Of a stretch of DNA of 64,000 bases, positions 1-9,285 are shown one piece after another. Position numbers and translations under genes: made by a program. Numbering within the stretch: the first letter of the stretch is position 1; the number at the start of each line of letters is the position of its first letter. The notes beneath the pieces were generated by a model that was given only the letters and a program-made list of their open reading frames with translations, did no database searches and was not told the DNA's origin. Source of the stretch: Flagellimonas nanhaiensis (GTDB lineage: Bacteria > Bacteroidota > Bacteroidia > Flavobacteriales > Flavobacteriaceae); the NCBI RefSeq assembly GCF_003382275.1, contig NZ_QTJX01000004.1:62001-126000 (forward strand), given 5' to 3'.

Positions 1-37
1 CTAAAAATGCTCCGATAATAGCGTTGAATTTATTCAT
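1..37 (-). CDS. N-terminus of a CDS leaving the window, unknown product
   Basis: Reading leftward from an ATG at 37-35, the frame encodes MNKFNAIIGAFL and stays open to the window edge. Only twelve residues are visible, so no family can be named. A hydrophobic start of this kind could be a membrane segment or signal peptide. It is divergent from the branching enzyme gene, with about 150 bases between the two starts. It may be chance, because the fragment is so short. Confidence 0.35.
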   Translation of the reverse strand, partial: MNKFNAIIGAFL

Positions 38-188
38 GATAATTGATTTTTCTTGTTTATGCTTGTTTTCCATAGCTTTCCAAAAAGCGTACCATTCTTT
101 TAAAACCTCTATTTTTTTTAGCAATAATGCGGTAAAGTCGGATTCTTGGACAAAGATGTGTAATATTGTAATTGATAAACCAACTGTA

Positions 189-2084
189 ATGTCCAAGGTA
201 GTCTCCCATAGTTTTTTCACTGAGTTTGACATCAATCTTTTTAAGTCGGGAAAGCATTTTCGACTTTATGATAAATTGGGCTCGCATTTGACAGTGGTAG
301 ATGGAATCAAAGGAACCTATTTTGCTGTTTGGGCTCCTTCGGCGAAATCGGTTTCTGTTATAGGGGATTTCAATTTTTGGAATGATGGGGAGCATCAACT
401 TCAAGTTAGATGGGATGAGAGTGGAATTTGGGAAGGATTTATCCCAGGAGTTGACAAAGGCTCTAAATACAAGTACAAAATTCAATCGCACCACGATAAT
501 ATTTGGACGGAAAAGGCCGATCCATTTGCCCGACTTTGTGAGCATCCTCCCAATACCGCCTCTGTGGTTTGGGAAGCCAGCTATAAATGGAAGGATGAAA
601 AATGGATGCAAACCCGGGAAGAAAAAAATGGTTTGGATAAGCCTTATTCGGTATATGAGGTCCATTTGGGCTCCTGGAAGAAAAAGAATGGGTGGCAATA
701 CCTGTCTTACCTTGAATTGGCTGATGAATTGGTGGACTATGTGGACAAAATGGGATTCACCCACGTGGAGTTCATGCCCGTGATGGAATATCCGTATGAT
801 CCCTCATGGGGATACCAGCTTACCGGATATTTTGCACCTACATCCCGCTTTGGAAAACCGGAGGATTTTAAATTATTGGTAGATAAATTCCATGAAAGGG
901 GGATAGGGGTCATTTTGGACTGGGTTCCGTCACATTTTCCCGAAGATGCCCATGGTCTTGGTTTTTTTGATGGCTCACACCTGTATGAACACCCGGACCG
1001 CAGAAAGGGCTATCATCCCGATTGGAAAAGCTTGATTTTCAATTATGGAAGAAATGAGGTAAGGGCTTTTCTCATTAGCAACGCCATTTTTTGGCTGGAT
1101 CATTTTCATGTAGATGGGCTTAGAGTGGATGCAGTGGCTTCCATGCTATATTTAGATTACTCTAGGGAGGAAGGTGAATGGGAACCCAATATGTATGGAA
1201 ATAACGAGAATTTGGAGGCCATGTCCTTCATTCGTGAGATGAACACCGAGGTATATGCCAGTTTTAAAGGCGTACAGACCATTGCTGAAGAATCAACCGC
1301 TTTTTCTGGAGTGACCAAGCCTGTGGACCTTGGAGGCCTTGGATTTGGAATGAAATGGATGATGGGGTGGATGCACGATACTCTGGAATTCTTCAAAAAA
1401 GAGCCGATATACCGATCTTATGATCTAAATGACATTACGTTTAGCATGACTTATGCCTTTACGGAGAATTTTATGCTTCCGTTTTCGCATGATGAGGTGG
1501 TCTATGGCAAACAATCTCTCCTGTATCGTATGCCGGGAGATGAATGGCAACGTTTTGCCAACCTTCGACTGTTATTTGGGTATATGTTCACCCATCCAGG
1601 TGGAAACTTGCTCTTTATGGGAGGTGAATTTGGACAATCATCAGAATGGAACTACCAACAGAGCCTAGATTGGGATTTGACCCAGTATGATTTCCATTCC
1701 GGAATTCAGAAGGTAATCCAGGATTTAAATAAAATATATAAGAGCAATCCGGCACTTTACGAAAAACAGTTTAGTCCTGAAGGTTTTCAATGGATAGAGC
1801 ATAACGATAGTGAAAATACGGTCCTGACCTATATAAGAAAGGGGCATGATTCCAAAGATGATTTAATCATCGCCTGCAACTTTACACCTGTTCCTAGGGA
1901 AAACTATAGGGTGGGGGTTCCAAAAACCTCCCAGTTAAAATTGATTTTTAACAGCGACGATACCAAATATTCAGGTAGTGGCACAGGAAAGAAAACGGTA
2001 AAACCTGCAGCCAAACCCTGGAATGGCTTTGATCAATCCGTTGTCTTGACTCTACCTCCTTTGGGTGTAGCTATTTATAGATAA
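189..2084 (+). CDS. glgB: 1,4-alpha-glucan branching enzyme
   Basis: This enzyme makes the alpha-1,6 branches of glycogen by cutting an alpha-1,4 chain and transferring the piece (GH13). An N-terminal CBM48-like domain (about residues 30-110, AVWAPSAKSVSVIGDFN) precedes the catalytic barrel. The GH13 signatures are present: DWVPSHF (about 244-250), GLRVDAVASM with nucleophile D314, AEEST with the acid/base Glu at 367/368, and FSHDEVV with D435. The ATG at 189 gives 631 residues, normal for the family; the frame stays open upstream to 24, but that extension does not resemble GlgB. An alpha-glucosidase gene follows on the same strand, so storage polysaccharide turnover is the likely context. 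No other glg gene is in view. Confidence 0.93.
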   Translation: MSKVVSHSFFTEFDINLFKSGKHFRLYDKLGSHLTVVDGIKGTYFAVWAPSAKSVSVIGDFNFWNDGEHQLQVRWDESGIWEGFIPGVDKGSKYKYKIQSHHDNIWTEKADPFARLCEHPPNTASVVWEASYKWKDEKWMQTREEKNGLDKPYSVYEVHLGSWKKKNGWQYLSYLELADELVDYVDKMGFTHVEFMPVMEYPYDPSWGYQLTGYFAPTSRFGKPEDFKLLVDKFHERGIGVILDWVPSHFPEDAHGLGFFDGSHLYEHPDRRKGYHPDWKSLIFNYGRNEVRAFLISNAIFWLDHFHVDGLRVDAVASMLYLDYSREEGEWEPNMYGNNENLEAMSFIREMNTEVYASFKGVQTIAEESTAFSGVTKPVDLGGLGFGMKWMMGWMHDTLEFFKKEPIYRSYDLNDITFSMTYAFTENFMLPFSHDEVVYGKQSLLYRMPGDEWQRFANLRLLFGYMFTHPGGNLLFMGGEFGQSSEWNYQQSLDWDLTQYDFHSGIQKVIQDLNKIYKSNPALYEKQFSPEGFQWIEHNDSENTVLTYIRKGHDSKDDLIIACNFTPVPRENYRVGVPKTSQLKLIFNSDDTKYSGSGTGKKTVKPAAKPWNGFDQSVVLTLPPLGVAIYR

Positions 2085-2109
2085 AATGAACACTAAAACG
2101 TTATAGTGG

Positions 2110-2130
2110 AGATGTTTTGAACATCTTTTT
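2110..2130 (+). terminator. Rho-independent terminator after glgB
   Basis: AGATGTT, loop TTG, AACATCT forms a 7-bp perfect stem running directly into a T tract. It lies 26 bases after the glgB stop and before the GH31 gene, so the two genes may be separate transcripts or partly uncoupled. Confidence 0.7.
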
Positions 2131-2179
2131 AATTTCTCACTCTAAAGTGTTTCTTTTGTTAGTTTCAACGAACTAGGGT

Positions 2180-4579
2180 ATGATCACCAATACAGAGATA
2201 GCAAAAAGAGGAAACCAATATCCCAACCATATTGTAGACTTCAAACAGGAGAAAGACAAGTTCTTTTTTACCACCCAGAACGGGGTTATTTTAGAACTGA
2301 CCATTCTACGGGATAGCGCCATAAGATTCAGGTATGCCACAGAACATGTTTTTGAACCTGATTTTTCCTATGCCATAAGTGATGATGTAAGCTTGGGGTA
2401 TAACCAACTTTCTATACAGGATGAGGTCCCGGAATATATCATTACCACTTCCAAGGTCAAAATTCATATAGATAAAGCCAATCTTAAAGTTCATATAACG
2501 GATTTAGAAGGAACTGTCATCACTCAAGATGAACTTGGCTTCCATTGGGAGGAAAATTACAATTATGGCGGAAACAATGTGAAGATGAGTAAAGTTTGCC
2601 ATTCCGGTGAAAGCTATTATGGAATGGGCGACAAAGCTTCGCATACCAACTTAAAAGGAAAGAGGGTAAACAATTGGGTAACGGATTCCTATGCCTATGG
2701 AAAGGATCAGGAACCCTTATATAAAGCAATTCCTTTCTATGTTGGACTTAAGGAGAATATAGCATATGGTATTTTCTTTGATAATTCCTTCAGTACCTAT
2801 TTTGATTTTGCGAACGAGAAAAGAAATGTGACCAGTTTTTGGGCAGATGGAGGAGAAATGAACTATTATTTCTTTTATGGCCCTAAAATGAGTCAAGTGG
2901 TTGAGGCCTATACCGACCTTACAGGAGTTCCTGAGTTACCCCCGCTATGGGCTTTGGGCTTCCACCAATCCAAATGGAGTTATTTCCCTGAAAAAAAGGT
3001 CAAAAAAATTGCATCAACCTTTAGAAAGTTAAAAATTCCCTGCGATGCCATTTACTTGGATATCGACTATATGGAAGGCTTCCGATGCTTTACTTGGAAC
3101 AATCAACACTTTCCCAATCCAAAAAAAATGATTGAGGAGCTGGAAGAAGATGGATTTAAGACCATCACCATGATCGATCCCGGAATTAAGATAGACAGGG
3201 ATTATTGGGTTTATCAGCAAGCCATGGACAATGGTTTTTTCTGTAGAAGGGCGGACGGTCCCCATTTTAAGGGGAAAGTATGGCCTGGAGAATGTAAGTT
3301 TCCAGATTTCACCAATCCGGAGGTAAGAGAATGGTGGGCTGGATTGTACAAAGAGATGATAGAGGAAATGGGGGTTCATGGCGTATGGAATGACATGAAC
3401 GAACCCGCCGTAATGGAAGTTCCAACAAAAACTGCCAATCTTGATGTTCGGCACGATTATGACGGACATCCTTGTAGCCATAGAAAGGCGCACAACATCT
3501 ACGGCATGCAAATGGTAAGGGCTACCTACGAAGGGGTAAAGAAGTTTAGCTTTCCAAAAAGACCTTTTGTGCTGACCCGAGCGGCTTATTCCGGTGCCCA
3601 GCGCTATTGTGCCACGTGGACGGGGGACAATGTGGCCACATGGGAACATCTTTGGATTGCCAATGTGCAGATGCAACGCATGTGTATGAGTGGATACTCG
3701 TTTGTAGGTTCCGATATTGGTGGTTTTGCAGAACAGCCCAATGGTGAGTTGTTCGCTCGCTGGATTCAACTGGCAATTTTTCACCCATTTTGTAGGGTAC
3801 ATTCAAGTGGAGATCATGGCGACCAAGAACCCTGGTCCTTTGGCGATGAGATTACCGATATTGTTCGAAAGTATATTGAGCTCAGGTATCAACTGTTACC
3901 TTATTTGTACACAACCTTCTATAAATACATAAAAAATGGGATGCCCATGATTCAATCGTTGGTATTCTACGATCAAGAAGACCAACAGACCCATTTTAGA
4001 ACGGATGAGTTCCTTTTTGGAGAACATTTGCTCGTATGTCCTGTACAAGAACCTAATTCCCAAGGTAGACGCATGTATTTTCCTAAAGGAAAATGGTATA
4101 GCTACTGGACTGATGAGGTAATCACCGGTGGAGTGGAAAAATGGGTAGCCGCACCTATTCATGTAATTCCGTTATACGTGAAGGAAGGAGCTATGGTTCC
4201 AAAATACCCGGTTCAGCAATATGTGGGCGAGTTGGACATCAAAGAGTTGGGAATTGATGTTTACTATAAAGAAGGAATTGAAAATTCTACTGTTTTTGAA
4301 GACCAACAGGATGGTTACGACTACAAAAAAGGAAGATTCAGTCTCAGAAGATTCAGGCTACGGGGCAAGAAGAAAGAATTGATTATCCAACAGTTTAAAG
4401 ATGGTGATTTTATTACTTCATATAGCAAGTTCAAACTTACATTTCACGGATTGCCCTTTACAATTGGCAAGGTAGAATTGGACAATGAAGAAGTAAATCC
4501 AAAGGATATAAAACTCAATGGAAATAACTCGTTAGAGGTAAGCAAGGATTTTACCGAACTGCATATTTTCGGAACATAA
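2180..4579 (+). CDS. GH31 family alpha-glucosidase
   Basis: A retaining alpha-glycosidase of family GH31 that releases glucose from the non-reducing ends of alpha-glucans. The beta-rich N-terminal domain (to about 240) leads into the barrel (PELPPLWALGFHQSKWSY, about 251-268). The catalytic nucleophile lies in WNDMNEP (403-409; D405), and the acid/base Asp is in the downstream GSDIGGF motif. C-terminal beta domains of the DUF5110 type follow. At 799 residues it is full length for bacterial GH31. No signal peptide is seen, so a cytoplasmic enzyme acting on glycogen or malto-oligosaccharides fits, consistent with glgB next door. The exact linkage preference cannot be read from sequence. Confidence 0.9.
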   Translation: MITNTEIAKRGNQYPNHIVDFKQEKDKFFFTTQNGVILELTILRDSAIRFRYATEHVFEPDFSYAISDDVSLGYNQLSIQDEVPEYIITTSKVKIHIDKANLKVHITDLEGTVITQDELGFHWEENYNYGGNNVKMSKVCHSGESYYGMGDKASHTNLKGKRVNNWVTDSYAYGKDQEPLYKAIPFYVGLKENIAYGIFFDNSFSTYFDFANEKRNVTSFWADGGEMNYYFFYGPKMSQVVEAYTDLTGVPELPPLWALGFHQSKWSYFPEKKVKKIASTFRKLKIPCDAIYLDIDYMEGFRCFTWNNQHFPNPKKMIEELEEDGFKTITMIDPGIKIDRDYWVYQQAMDNGFFCRRADGPHFKGKVWPGECKFPDFTNPEVREWWAGLYKEMIEEMGVHGVWNDMNEPAVMEVPTKTANLDVRHDYDGHPCSHRKAHNIYGMQMVRATYEGVKKFSFPKRPFVLTRAAYSGAQRYCATWTGDNVATWEHLWIANVQMQRMCMSGYSFVGSDIGGFAEQPNGELFARWIQLAIFHPFCRVHSSGDHGDQEPWSFGDEITDIVRKYIELRYQLLPYLYTTFYKYIKNGMPMIQSLVFYDQEDQQTHFRTDEFLFGEHLLVCPVQEPNSQGRRMYFPKGKWYSYWTDEVITGGVEKWVAAPIHVIPLYVKEGAMVPKYPVQQYVGELDIKELGIDVYYKEGIENSTVFEDQQDGYDYKKGRFSLRRFRLRGKKKELIIQQFKDGDFITSYSKFKLTFHGLPFTIGKVELDNEEVNPKDIKLNGNNSLEVSKDFTELHIFGT

Positions 4580-4614
4580 TTTTTCGTAATTTACCTTTAC
4601 TAAACACTATTAAC

Positions 4615-5427
4615 ATGATGAAAAGATTAATTCTTACAGCGGCAGTATTTTTTGCTGTAGCTGCGTGCAAGACAAACCCGTTTACAGGGAAGAGCACACT
4701 AAATTTTTATCCGAATAGCCAGATATTTCCGATGGCATTTGCACAATATGACCAGTTTTTGAATGAAAACAAGGTCATTACCGGTACCTCAGAGGCTGAA
4801 ATGATCACCAGGGTTGGACAGCGAATCGCTACCGCTGCAGAACGTTGGTTGGACGCCAATGGATATCCGGGTTATTTAAAGGATTATAAATGGGAGTACA
4901 ACCTGGTCAACGACGAGACAGTAAACGCTTGGTGTATGCCAGGAGGTAAAATCGTTTTTTACACTGGAATTCTACCAATTGCTGAAAGCGAAACTGGAAT
5001 TGCGGTTGTCATGGGCCATGAAGTGGCGCATGCCTTGGCAGACCATGGAGCTCAACGAATGAGCGCAGGAATGGTTCAACAAATAGGAGCTGTTGCCGGT
5101 AATGTGGCCATCAAAGACCCTGAAAAAAGAAACATGTTCAATCAAGCCTACGGCTTGGGTTCTACAGTAGGGGTGATGCTTCCTTTCAGTAGAAGCCATG
5201 AGACAGAGGCGGATAGAATTGGATTACAAATTATGGCCATCGCAGGTTATAACCCTGATGAGGCGGCCCATCTTTGGAGGAGAATGAAAGCAAAAGCTGG
5301 GGGGCAGGCACCTCCGGAATTTTTGAGTACCCACCCCTCCAATGACACAAGAATCAATAATCTAACGGCCTGGGCTCCGGCAGCAAAACAAGAAGCTGCT
5401 AAGTTTGGGGTAACGTCATTCAAATAA
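4615..5427 (+). CDS. M48 family metalloprotease, lipoprotein
   Basis: A zinc protease of the M48 (HtpX/Oma1/BepA-like) group, anchored as a lipoprotein. The N-terminal hydrophobic stretch ends in the lipobox VAAC (Cys18). The zinc motif HEVAH occupies 135-139, and the third ligand lies in HETEAD (E198). It has 270 residues and no multi-pass membrane region, so it resembles the periplasmic LoiP/YcaL type rather than HtpX. The start may be either of two consecutive ATGs. A role in outer-membrane protein quality control is inferred from relatives, not visible here. Confidence 0.88.
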   Translation: MMKRLILTAAVFFAVAACKTNPFTGKSTLNFYPNSQIFPMAFAQYDQFLNENKVITGTSEAEMITRVGQRIATAAERWLDANGYPGYLKDYKWEYNLVNDETVNAWCMPGGKIVFYTGILPIAESETGIAVVMGHEVAHALADHGAQRMSAGMVQQIGAVAGNVAIKDPEKRNMFNQAYGLGSTVGVMLPFSRSHETEADRIGLQIMAIAGYNPDEAAHLWRRMKAKAGGQAPPEFLSTHPSNDTRINNLTAWAPAAKQEAAKFGVTSFK

Positions 5428-5449
5428 GATTGGACACCACTAAATAAGT

Positions 5450-5519
5450 AATGTCATTTCGGTTAAGAGGAGAACCACTTCCGAGTTAGGATTTTCTCCC
5501 TTGAAATCGAAATGACATT
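5450..5519. repeat. Imperfect palindromic element, REP/MITE-like
   Basis: AATGTCATTTCG (5450-5461) is the exact reverse complement of CGAAATGACATT (5508-5519). The inner bases GGAGAA and TTCTCC extend the pairing. The right arm runs into a T tract, so it can also terminate the M48 transcript. From memory, TGTCATTTCG-type palindromes recur between genes in flavobacterial genomes. Only one copy was noticed in this window. Confidence 0.6.
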
Positions 5520-5536
5520 TTTTTTAAACAAATAGT

Positions 5537-6862
5537 ATGGAAAGAGTTCTGGCAATTAAGGGAAGTAAAAAATTGTTGAATGCCTGGGCATTTTACGACT
5601 GGGCCAATTCGGTATACAGTTTGGTCATCTCTTCGGCAATCTTTCCAATATTTTATGGGGCCTTGTTTCGCGTAGCCGAAATTGAAAAGGTTACCATATT
5701 CGGGGGTGAAATAGCCAGAGCGCCCTTGATTAGTTATGTAACATCACTTGCATTTGTTTTTATCGCCATAATTACTCCTCTGGTTTCAGGTATTGCGGAT
5801 TATCTTGGAAACAAAAAGGTTTTCCTTAAGTTCTTTTGCTATTTGGGTGCGCTCTCCTGCATCGGTCTTTATTGGTTTTCATTGGAACACATTTATTTTG
5901 GATTGATTTGCTATTTCTTTGGATTGGTAGGTTTTTGGGTAAGTTTTGCCATCAACAACTCCTATTTACCAGATATTGCCTTTCCGGAACAACAAGATAG
6001 TATAAGTGCCAAAGGATTCTCGTTGGGCTATGTTGGCAGCGTAATTTTGTTGGTTTTTAACCTTGCCATGGTAATGCAGCCTGATTTTTTCGGAATTACC
6101 GATAGTGGAGGGGAAGTGGCAGAAATTAAGGCCATGAAATACTCATTTATTTCAGTGGGGCTGTGGTGGATATTGTTCAGTCAATACACTTTTGCCAATC
6201 TGCCTCAGGGAAACAAAAGAGAAGGGGAGCGGACCAATATCATCCTTAATGGTTTTAAAGAGTTGGGAATTGTATGGAAGCAGCTGGGCGAGGAAACCAG
6301 GTTGAAGAGATATCTCGGAGCTTTTTTTGTGTACAGTATGGCCGTACAGACCATTATGCTCATTGCAACCTATTTTGGTGAAGAAGAAATTAATTGGGGA
6401 ACGGATAGCGAGCGAACCACAGGCCTCATCATTAGTATTTTGGTAATTCAGATTGTGGCAATCTTTGGAGCTACCATGACAGCGAAGGCTTCAAAGACTT
6501 TTGGGAATATTAAAACCCTGGTAGTTATCAATGTTTTTTGGCTGGCGCTATGTATTTATGCCTATTTTCTGCAGACCCCAATGGATTTTTATATTGCAGC
6601 CGGTCTTGTGGGCATTGTTATGGGTGGAATTCAAGCCTTGTCCCGGTCCACCTATTCTAAGTTTTTACCTGAAACCACAGATACCGCGTCCTTTTTTAGT
6701 TTCTATGATGTTGCCGAAAAAATTGGAATTATCATAGGAACCTTTATGTATGGTGCGGTTGCCCAACTTACCGGAAGCATGCGAAACAGCACAATATTTT
6801 TGGGCATTTTCTTCTTGATGGGTGCATTATTACTATTAAGGGTGAATCGAAGAAAATCATAA
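5537..6862 (+). CDS. MFS transporter, UMF1/Atg22-like family
   Basis: An integral inner-membrane transporter of about 12 hydrophobic segments. The N-terminal AWAFYDWANSVYS stretch (about 16-28) is typical of the UMF1 group related to the yeast vacuolar effluxer Atg22. A glycine-rich IVMGGIQALSRSTYSKFLPE segment near residue 360 is also characteristic. With 441 residues it is full length. The substrate is unknown; amino acid or peptide efflux is only an analogy with Atg22. It stands alone after a palindromic element and is followed 21 bases later by a small lipoprotein gene, which may be cotranscribed. Confidence 0.85.
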   Translation: MERVLAIKGSKKLLNAWAFYDWANSVYSLVISSAIFPIFYGALFRVAEIEKVTIFGGEIARAPLISYVTSLAFVFIAIITPLVSGIADYLGNKKVFLKFFCYLGALSCIGLYWFSLEHIYFGLICYFFGLVGFWVSFAINNSYLPDIAFPEQQDSISAKGFSLGYVGSVILLVFNLAMVMQPDFFGITDSGGEVAEIKAMKYSFISVGLWWILFSQYTFANLPQGNKREGERTNIILNGFKELGIVWKQLGEETRLKRYLGAFFVYSMAVQTIMLIATYFGEEEINWGTDSERTTGLIISILVIQIVAIFGATMTAKASKTFGNIKTLVVINVFWLALCIYAYFLQTPMDFYIAAGLVGIVMGGIQALSRSTYSKFLPETTDTASFFSFYDVAEKIGIIIGTFMYGAVAQLTGSMRNSTIFLGIFFLMGALLLLRVNRRKS

Positions 6863-6883
6863 ATCAAAAACACTGCGGTCTGG

Positions 6884-7372
6884 ATGAAAACAACAAGTTT
6901 GCTTGCCATTGTTTTATTCTCATGTACTATCGGATGCACAAACCCAAGTTACAAGATCAAGGAAACAGCGGAAGCCTATTATGAAGTATACAAGACCCGA
7001 AATGACTTTGATGAATTTCTTTCCTTTTATGCTGATGAAATCCTGCTGGAAGATTATATCAATGGTGATAGGATAGAAGGTAAACAAGCATTGAGGGAGT
7101 TTTTGGATTGGGGAAATCCAAATTACCATACACTGGAACCCTATGCATTGGAATTAAAAGAGTTGATTGTTGACAGAAACAAGGCAGTCGCAAAAGGATA
7201 TTTTTCCAAGTTTCAGTGGGGTGAATATGAGTTTGGGCCAATGCAATTTGTAACCATTTTGACGTTCAATGAGAATGGTAAGATTGTGCGACATGAGGAC
7301 TGGATTAATTATCCATCCAATTTAATAGACTACAACACAAGGATAAACTCCAACGATTGGATAGAAAAATAA
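6884..7372 (+). CDS. NTF2-like/SnoaL-like domain lipoprotein
   Basis: A 162-residue protein with a lipoprotein signal (cleavage before Cys18 in FSCTIGC). The remaining cone-shaped NTF2/SnoaL-type fold is suggested by an N-terminal helix (YYEVYKTRNDFDEFLSFYADE), ILLEDYINGDRIEGKQALREFL, and a C-terminal strand ending NGKIVRHEDWINYP. No catalytic residues can be assigned. The family binds small hydrophobic ligands or acts as an isomerase, but function here is unknown. It sits 21 bases after the MFS gene and ends in a shared bidirectional terminator. Confidence 0.7.
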   Translation: MKTTSLLAIVLFSCTIGCTNPSYKIKETAEAYYEVYKTRNDFDEFLSFYADEILLEDYINGDRIEGKQALREFLDWGNPNYHTLEPYALELKELIVDRNKAVAKGYFSKFQWGEYEFGPMQFVTILTFNENGKIVRHEDWINYPSNLIDYNTRINSNDWIEK

Positions 7373-7397
7373 GACCCTGTCCATTGGACAGGGTCTT
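7371..7397. terminator. Bidirectional intrinsic terminator
   Basis: AAGACCCTGTCC and GGACAGGGTCTT form a 12-bp perfect stem with an ATT loop. It overlaps the stop codon of the NTF2-like gene and lies between convergent genes. The plus strand continues TTAAAGTTTTTTG. Confidence 0.85.
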
Positions 7398-7428
7398 AAA
7401 GTTTTTTGATTGGTGATAAACTCCTGGT

Positions 7429-8154
7429 TTATCCTCTGGATATATCTCCCGAACCTGAAGATTTACTTCTGATTTTATCTGGATTTCCCCTATAACTGAT
7501 ATCACCGGAACCAGATACCCGGGCATCAATGGATTGATTGGCCGTAACCTTGATATCTGCAGACCCTGAAACCGATGCTTTGACAAACTCCGCTTCCAGT
7601 CCATATGCTTTTACATCTCCAGAACCGGATACCTGAACATCAAAATCTGTTGTTTTTCCGGATAGGTTGATATCTCCAGAACCTGACAGTGAAGCTTCAA
7701 CATGATCAGCTTCCACAGAAATGTCAATATCTCCGGAACCTGCTATTCTAGCGCTGAAATCATCGGATTTAAGTAATGTTTTTCCAATAATATCCCCAGA
7801 ACCGGATAGGGAAACCGAGTTGATGTCTTCCACGGGGACCGTAATCAAGATACCTCTTCCCCAATTGGAAGGTCTTAGCTCAACGCCCTTTTCTCTTTTA
7901 ATGATCAATTTACCGTCCTTGACTTCAGTCCTTATACGGTCCAAAAGATTGGATTCTCCTTTTAACGTGAGCTCGCCTTCCTTTCCGTCAACCAGTTCCA
8001 CATCGAACCAACCAGCCAGTGCCACAGCGTCGTATTCTCCAACTGAACGCTCTATGGTGACTACATTGCCGTTTCCTTTAACTCTTCTTCCCCATTGGGC
8101 ATTAACAATGGCTACCATGGATAGGGCCAGTCCTAGTGTGATAATTTTTTTCAT
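7429..8154 (-). CDS. Head GIN domain protein (DUF2807), secreted
   Basis: A secreted 241-residue protein with a signal peptide ending at about VNAQ (residue 20). The mature part is a ladder of repeats about 20 residues apart, each carrying S/AGSGDI or a variant (seven copies: SLSGSGDI, RIAGSGDI, SLSGSGDI, VSGSGDV, VSGSADI, VSGSGDI, SSGSGDI). This is the pattern of the DUF2807 'head GIN' beta-solenoid, named a putative autotransporter adhesin; that role is unproven. It is the last gene of the sigma-factor operon and follows a second repeat protein after 36 bases. Envelope structure or surface adhesion is an inference. Confidence 0.85.
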   Translation of the reverse strand: MKKIITLGLALSMVAIVNAQWGRRVKGNGNVVTIERSVGEYDAVALAGWFDVELVDGKEGELTLKGESNLLDRIRTEVKDGKLIIKREKGVELRPSNWGRGILITVPVEDINSVSLSGSGDIIGKTLLKSDDFSARIAGSGDIDISVEADHVEASLSGSGDINLSGKTTDFDVQVSGSGDVKAYGLEAEFVKASVSGSADIKVTANQSIDARVSGSGDISYRGNPDKIRSKSSGSGDISRG

Positions 8155-8190
8155 GATTGTGTTTGATTTATTGTTTTTTGATATGATTTA

Positions 8191-9285
8191 TTAATTGCGA
8201 TCAAAGGTTACTCCACCATAATCACTGGTAATGGAAACTAGGTTCCCAGACCCAGGACTTCCGTGGTACCCTTTATAATATCTTTCATTGGATTTTTCCC
8301 TGCTAATATTGATTTCAAAGGCATCAATTCCATTTACCCTTGCGTACTCGGTGGAAATTTCAAAATCAAAATGGTATCCTATATCGTATCCAATTCGTAT
8401 TCCGGTGTAATCACTTTGGATATCCATATCCCCTGCATCAGAAGACATTTCAGTAACCTTTAAAGATCCATAGTCCGAGGTCAGGTTTACATTACCATGC
8501 ACTGTTCCCAGCTTAATACCGATATAGTCACCTTTTCCTTCCACGTTGTTTACTTCATTGACCTCAATGGAGCCATAGTCATTGGAAAATGCCAAGTTCT
8601 CCATTTGTTCGATTACCGAATTGGTGTAATCGGCCTTGATTTCCAGATTTCCCGCTTTCTCCACAGTAAATCCTGAATAATCGGCGGTTATTGTGCCACT
8701 GTTGATATACTCGAATGTAGACCTGGAGGTATAATCGAACTTTAGTTCGTTATTTCTTCCCCTGAGTTCTCCAATGTCCATTTTTCCGTAGTCACAGTTG
8801 ATTTTTGCGTGGCCGTCTATACGGTCCAAATAAATATTCCCGTAATCGTTTTTAAGACTTACGCTGTTTTTTACCGGAAGCTTAATAACGTAGTTTACCT
8901 GCACGCTTACCCTTCTGCTCCTTCTCCAGCTCCAACCCCAACTGTTGCTTTTGTTTCCAAAAAGTGTTCGGGCAGAGACCAAACTTGAGCTATTTTCAAA
9001 AGCCACATCGATCTCATCGAGTCTTTCCTGCACTTTTTCCTCATTGTTTCCGTTGGCCTTTATCTGTACTTCTACAACCACTCTGTTTTCGTTCCAAGAA
9101 GTAATGTTTAGGTTTCCGTAGCTGTTCCTGACCTTGAAAAGGGCATCTGCATTCACATCAAACTCCTTTTTTATGGTTTTTTCCTTGGTATATTTTCCGC
9201 CTCCTTTGTATACGTTGGCGCAAACAAGAACCGGTACCAAGAACATAACCCAAAGGGTGCTTTTATATAGTAATGTTTTCATCAT
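8191..9285 (-). CDS. Secreted DUF4097-like beta-ladder protein
   Basis: A 364-residue protein with an N-terminal signal peptide (hydrophobic to about residue 23). From about residue 125 it is built of short strands, each marked by D-Y-G/T/S: NDYG, CDYG, FDYT, ADYS, ADYT, NDYG, GDYI, SDYG, SDYT and SDYG. A right-handed beta-solenoid like DUF4097/DUF4098 proteins is expected. No enzyme motif is seen. Two consecutive ATGs could start it. It overlaps the end of the anti-sigma-like gene by 23 bases, so it is translated within the same operon. Confidence 0.7.
   Translation of the reverse strand: MMKTLLYKSTLWVMFLVPVLVCANVYKGGGKYTKEKTIKKEFDVNADALFKVRNSYGNLNITSWNENRVVVEVQIKANGNNEEKVQERLDEIDVAFENSSSLVSARTLFGNKSNSWGWSWRRSRRVSVQVNYVIKLPVKNSVSLKNDYGNIYLDRIDGHAKINCDYGKMDIGELRGRNNELKFDYTSRSTFEYINSGTITADYSGFTVEKAGNLEIKADYTNSVIEQMENLAFSNDYGSIEVNEVNNVEGKGDYIGIKLGTVHGNVNLTSDYGSLKVTEMSSDAGDMDIQSDYTGIRIGYDIGYHFDFEISTEYARVNGIDAFEINISREKSNERYYKGYHGSPGSGNLVSITSDYGGVTFDRN

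Noticed and set aside
24..188. 55-codon N-terminal extension of GlgB
   Set aside because: The sequence is unlike GlgB; the ATG at 189 gives the normal length and start.
3029..3802. 257-residue minus-strand frame inside the GH31 gene
   Set aside because: It is antisense to catalytic motifs of the real gene and has no protein-like features.
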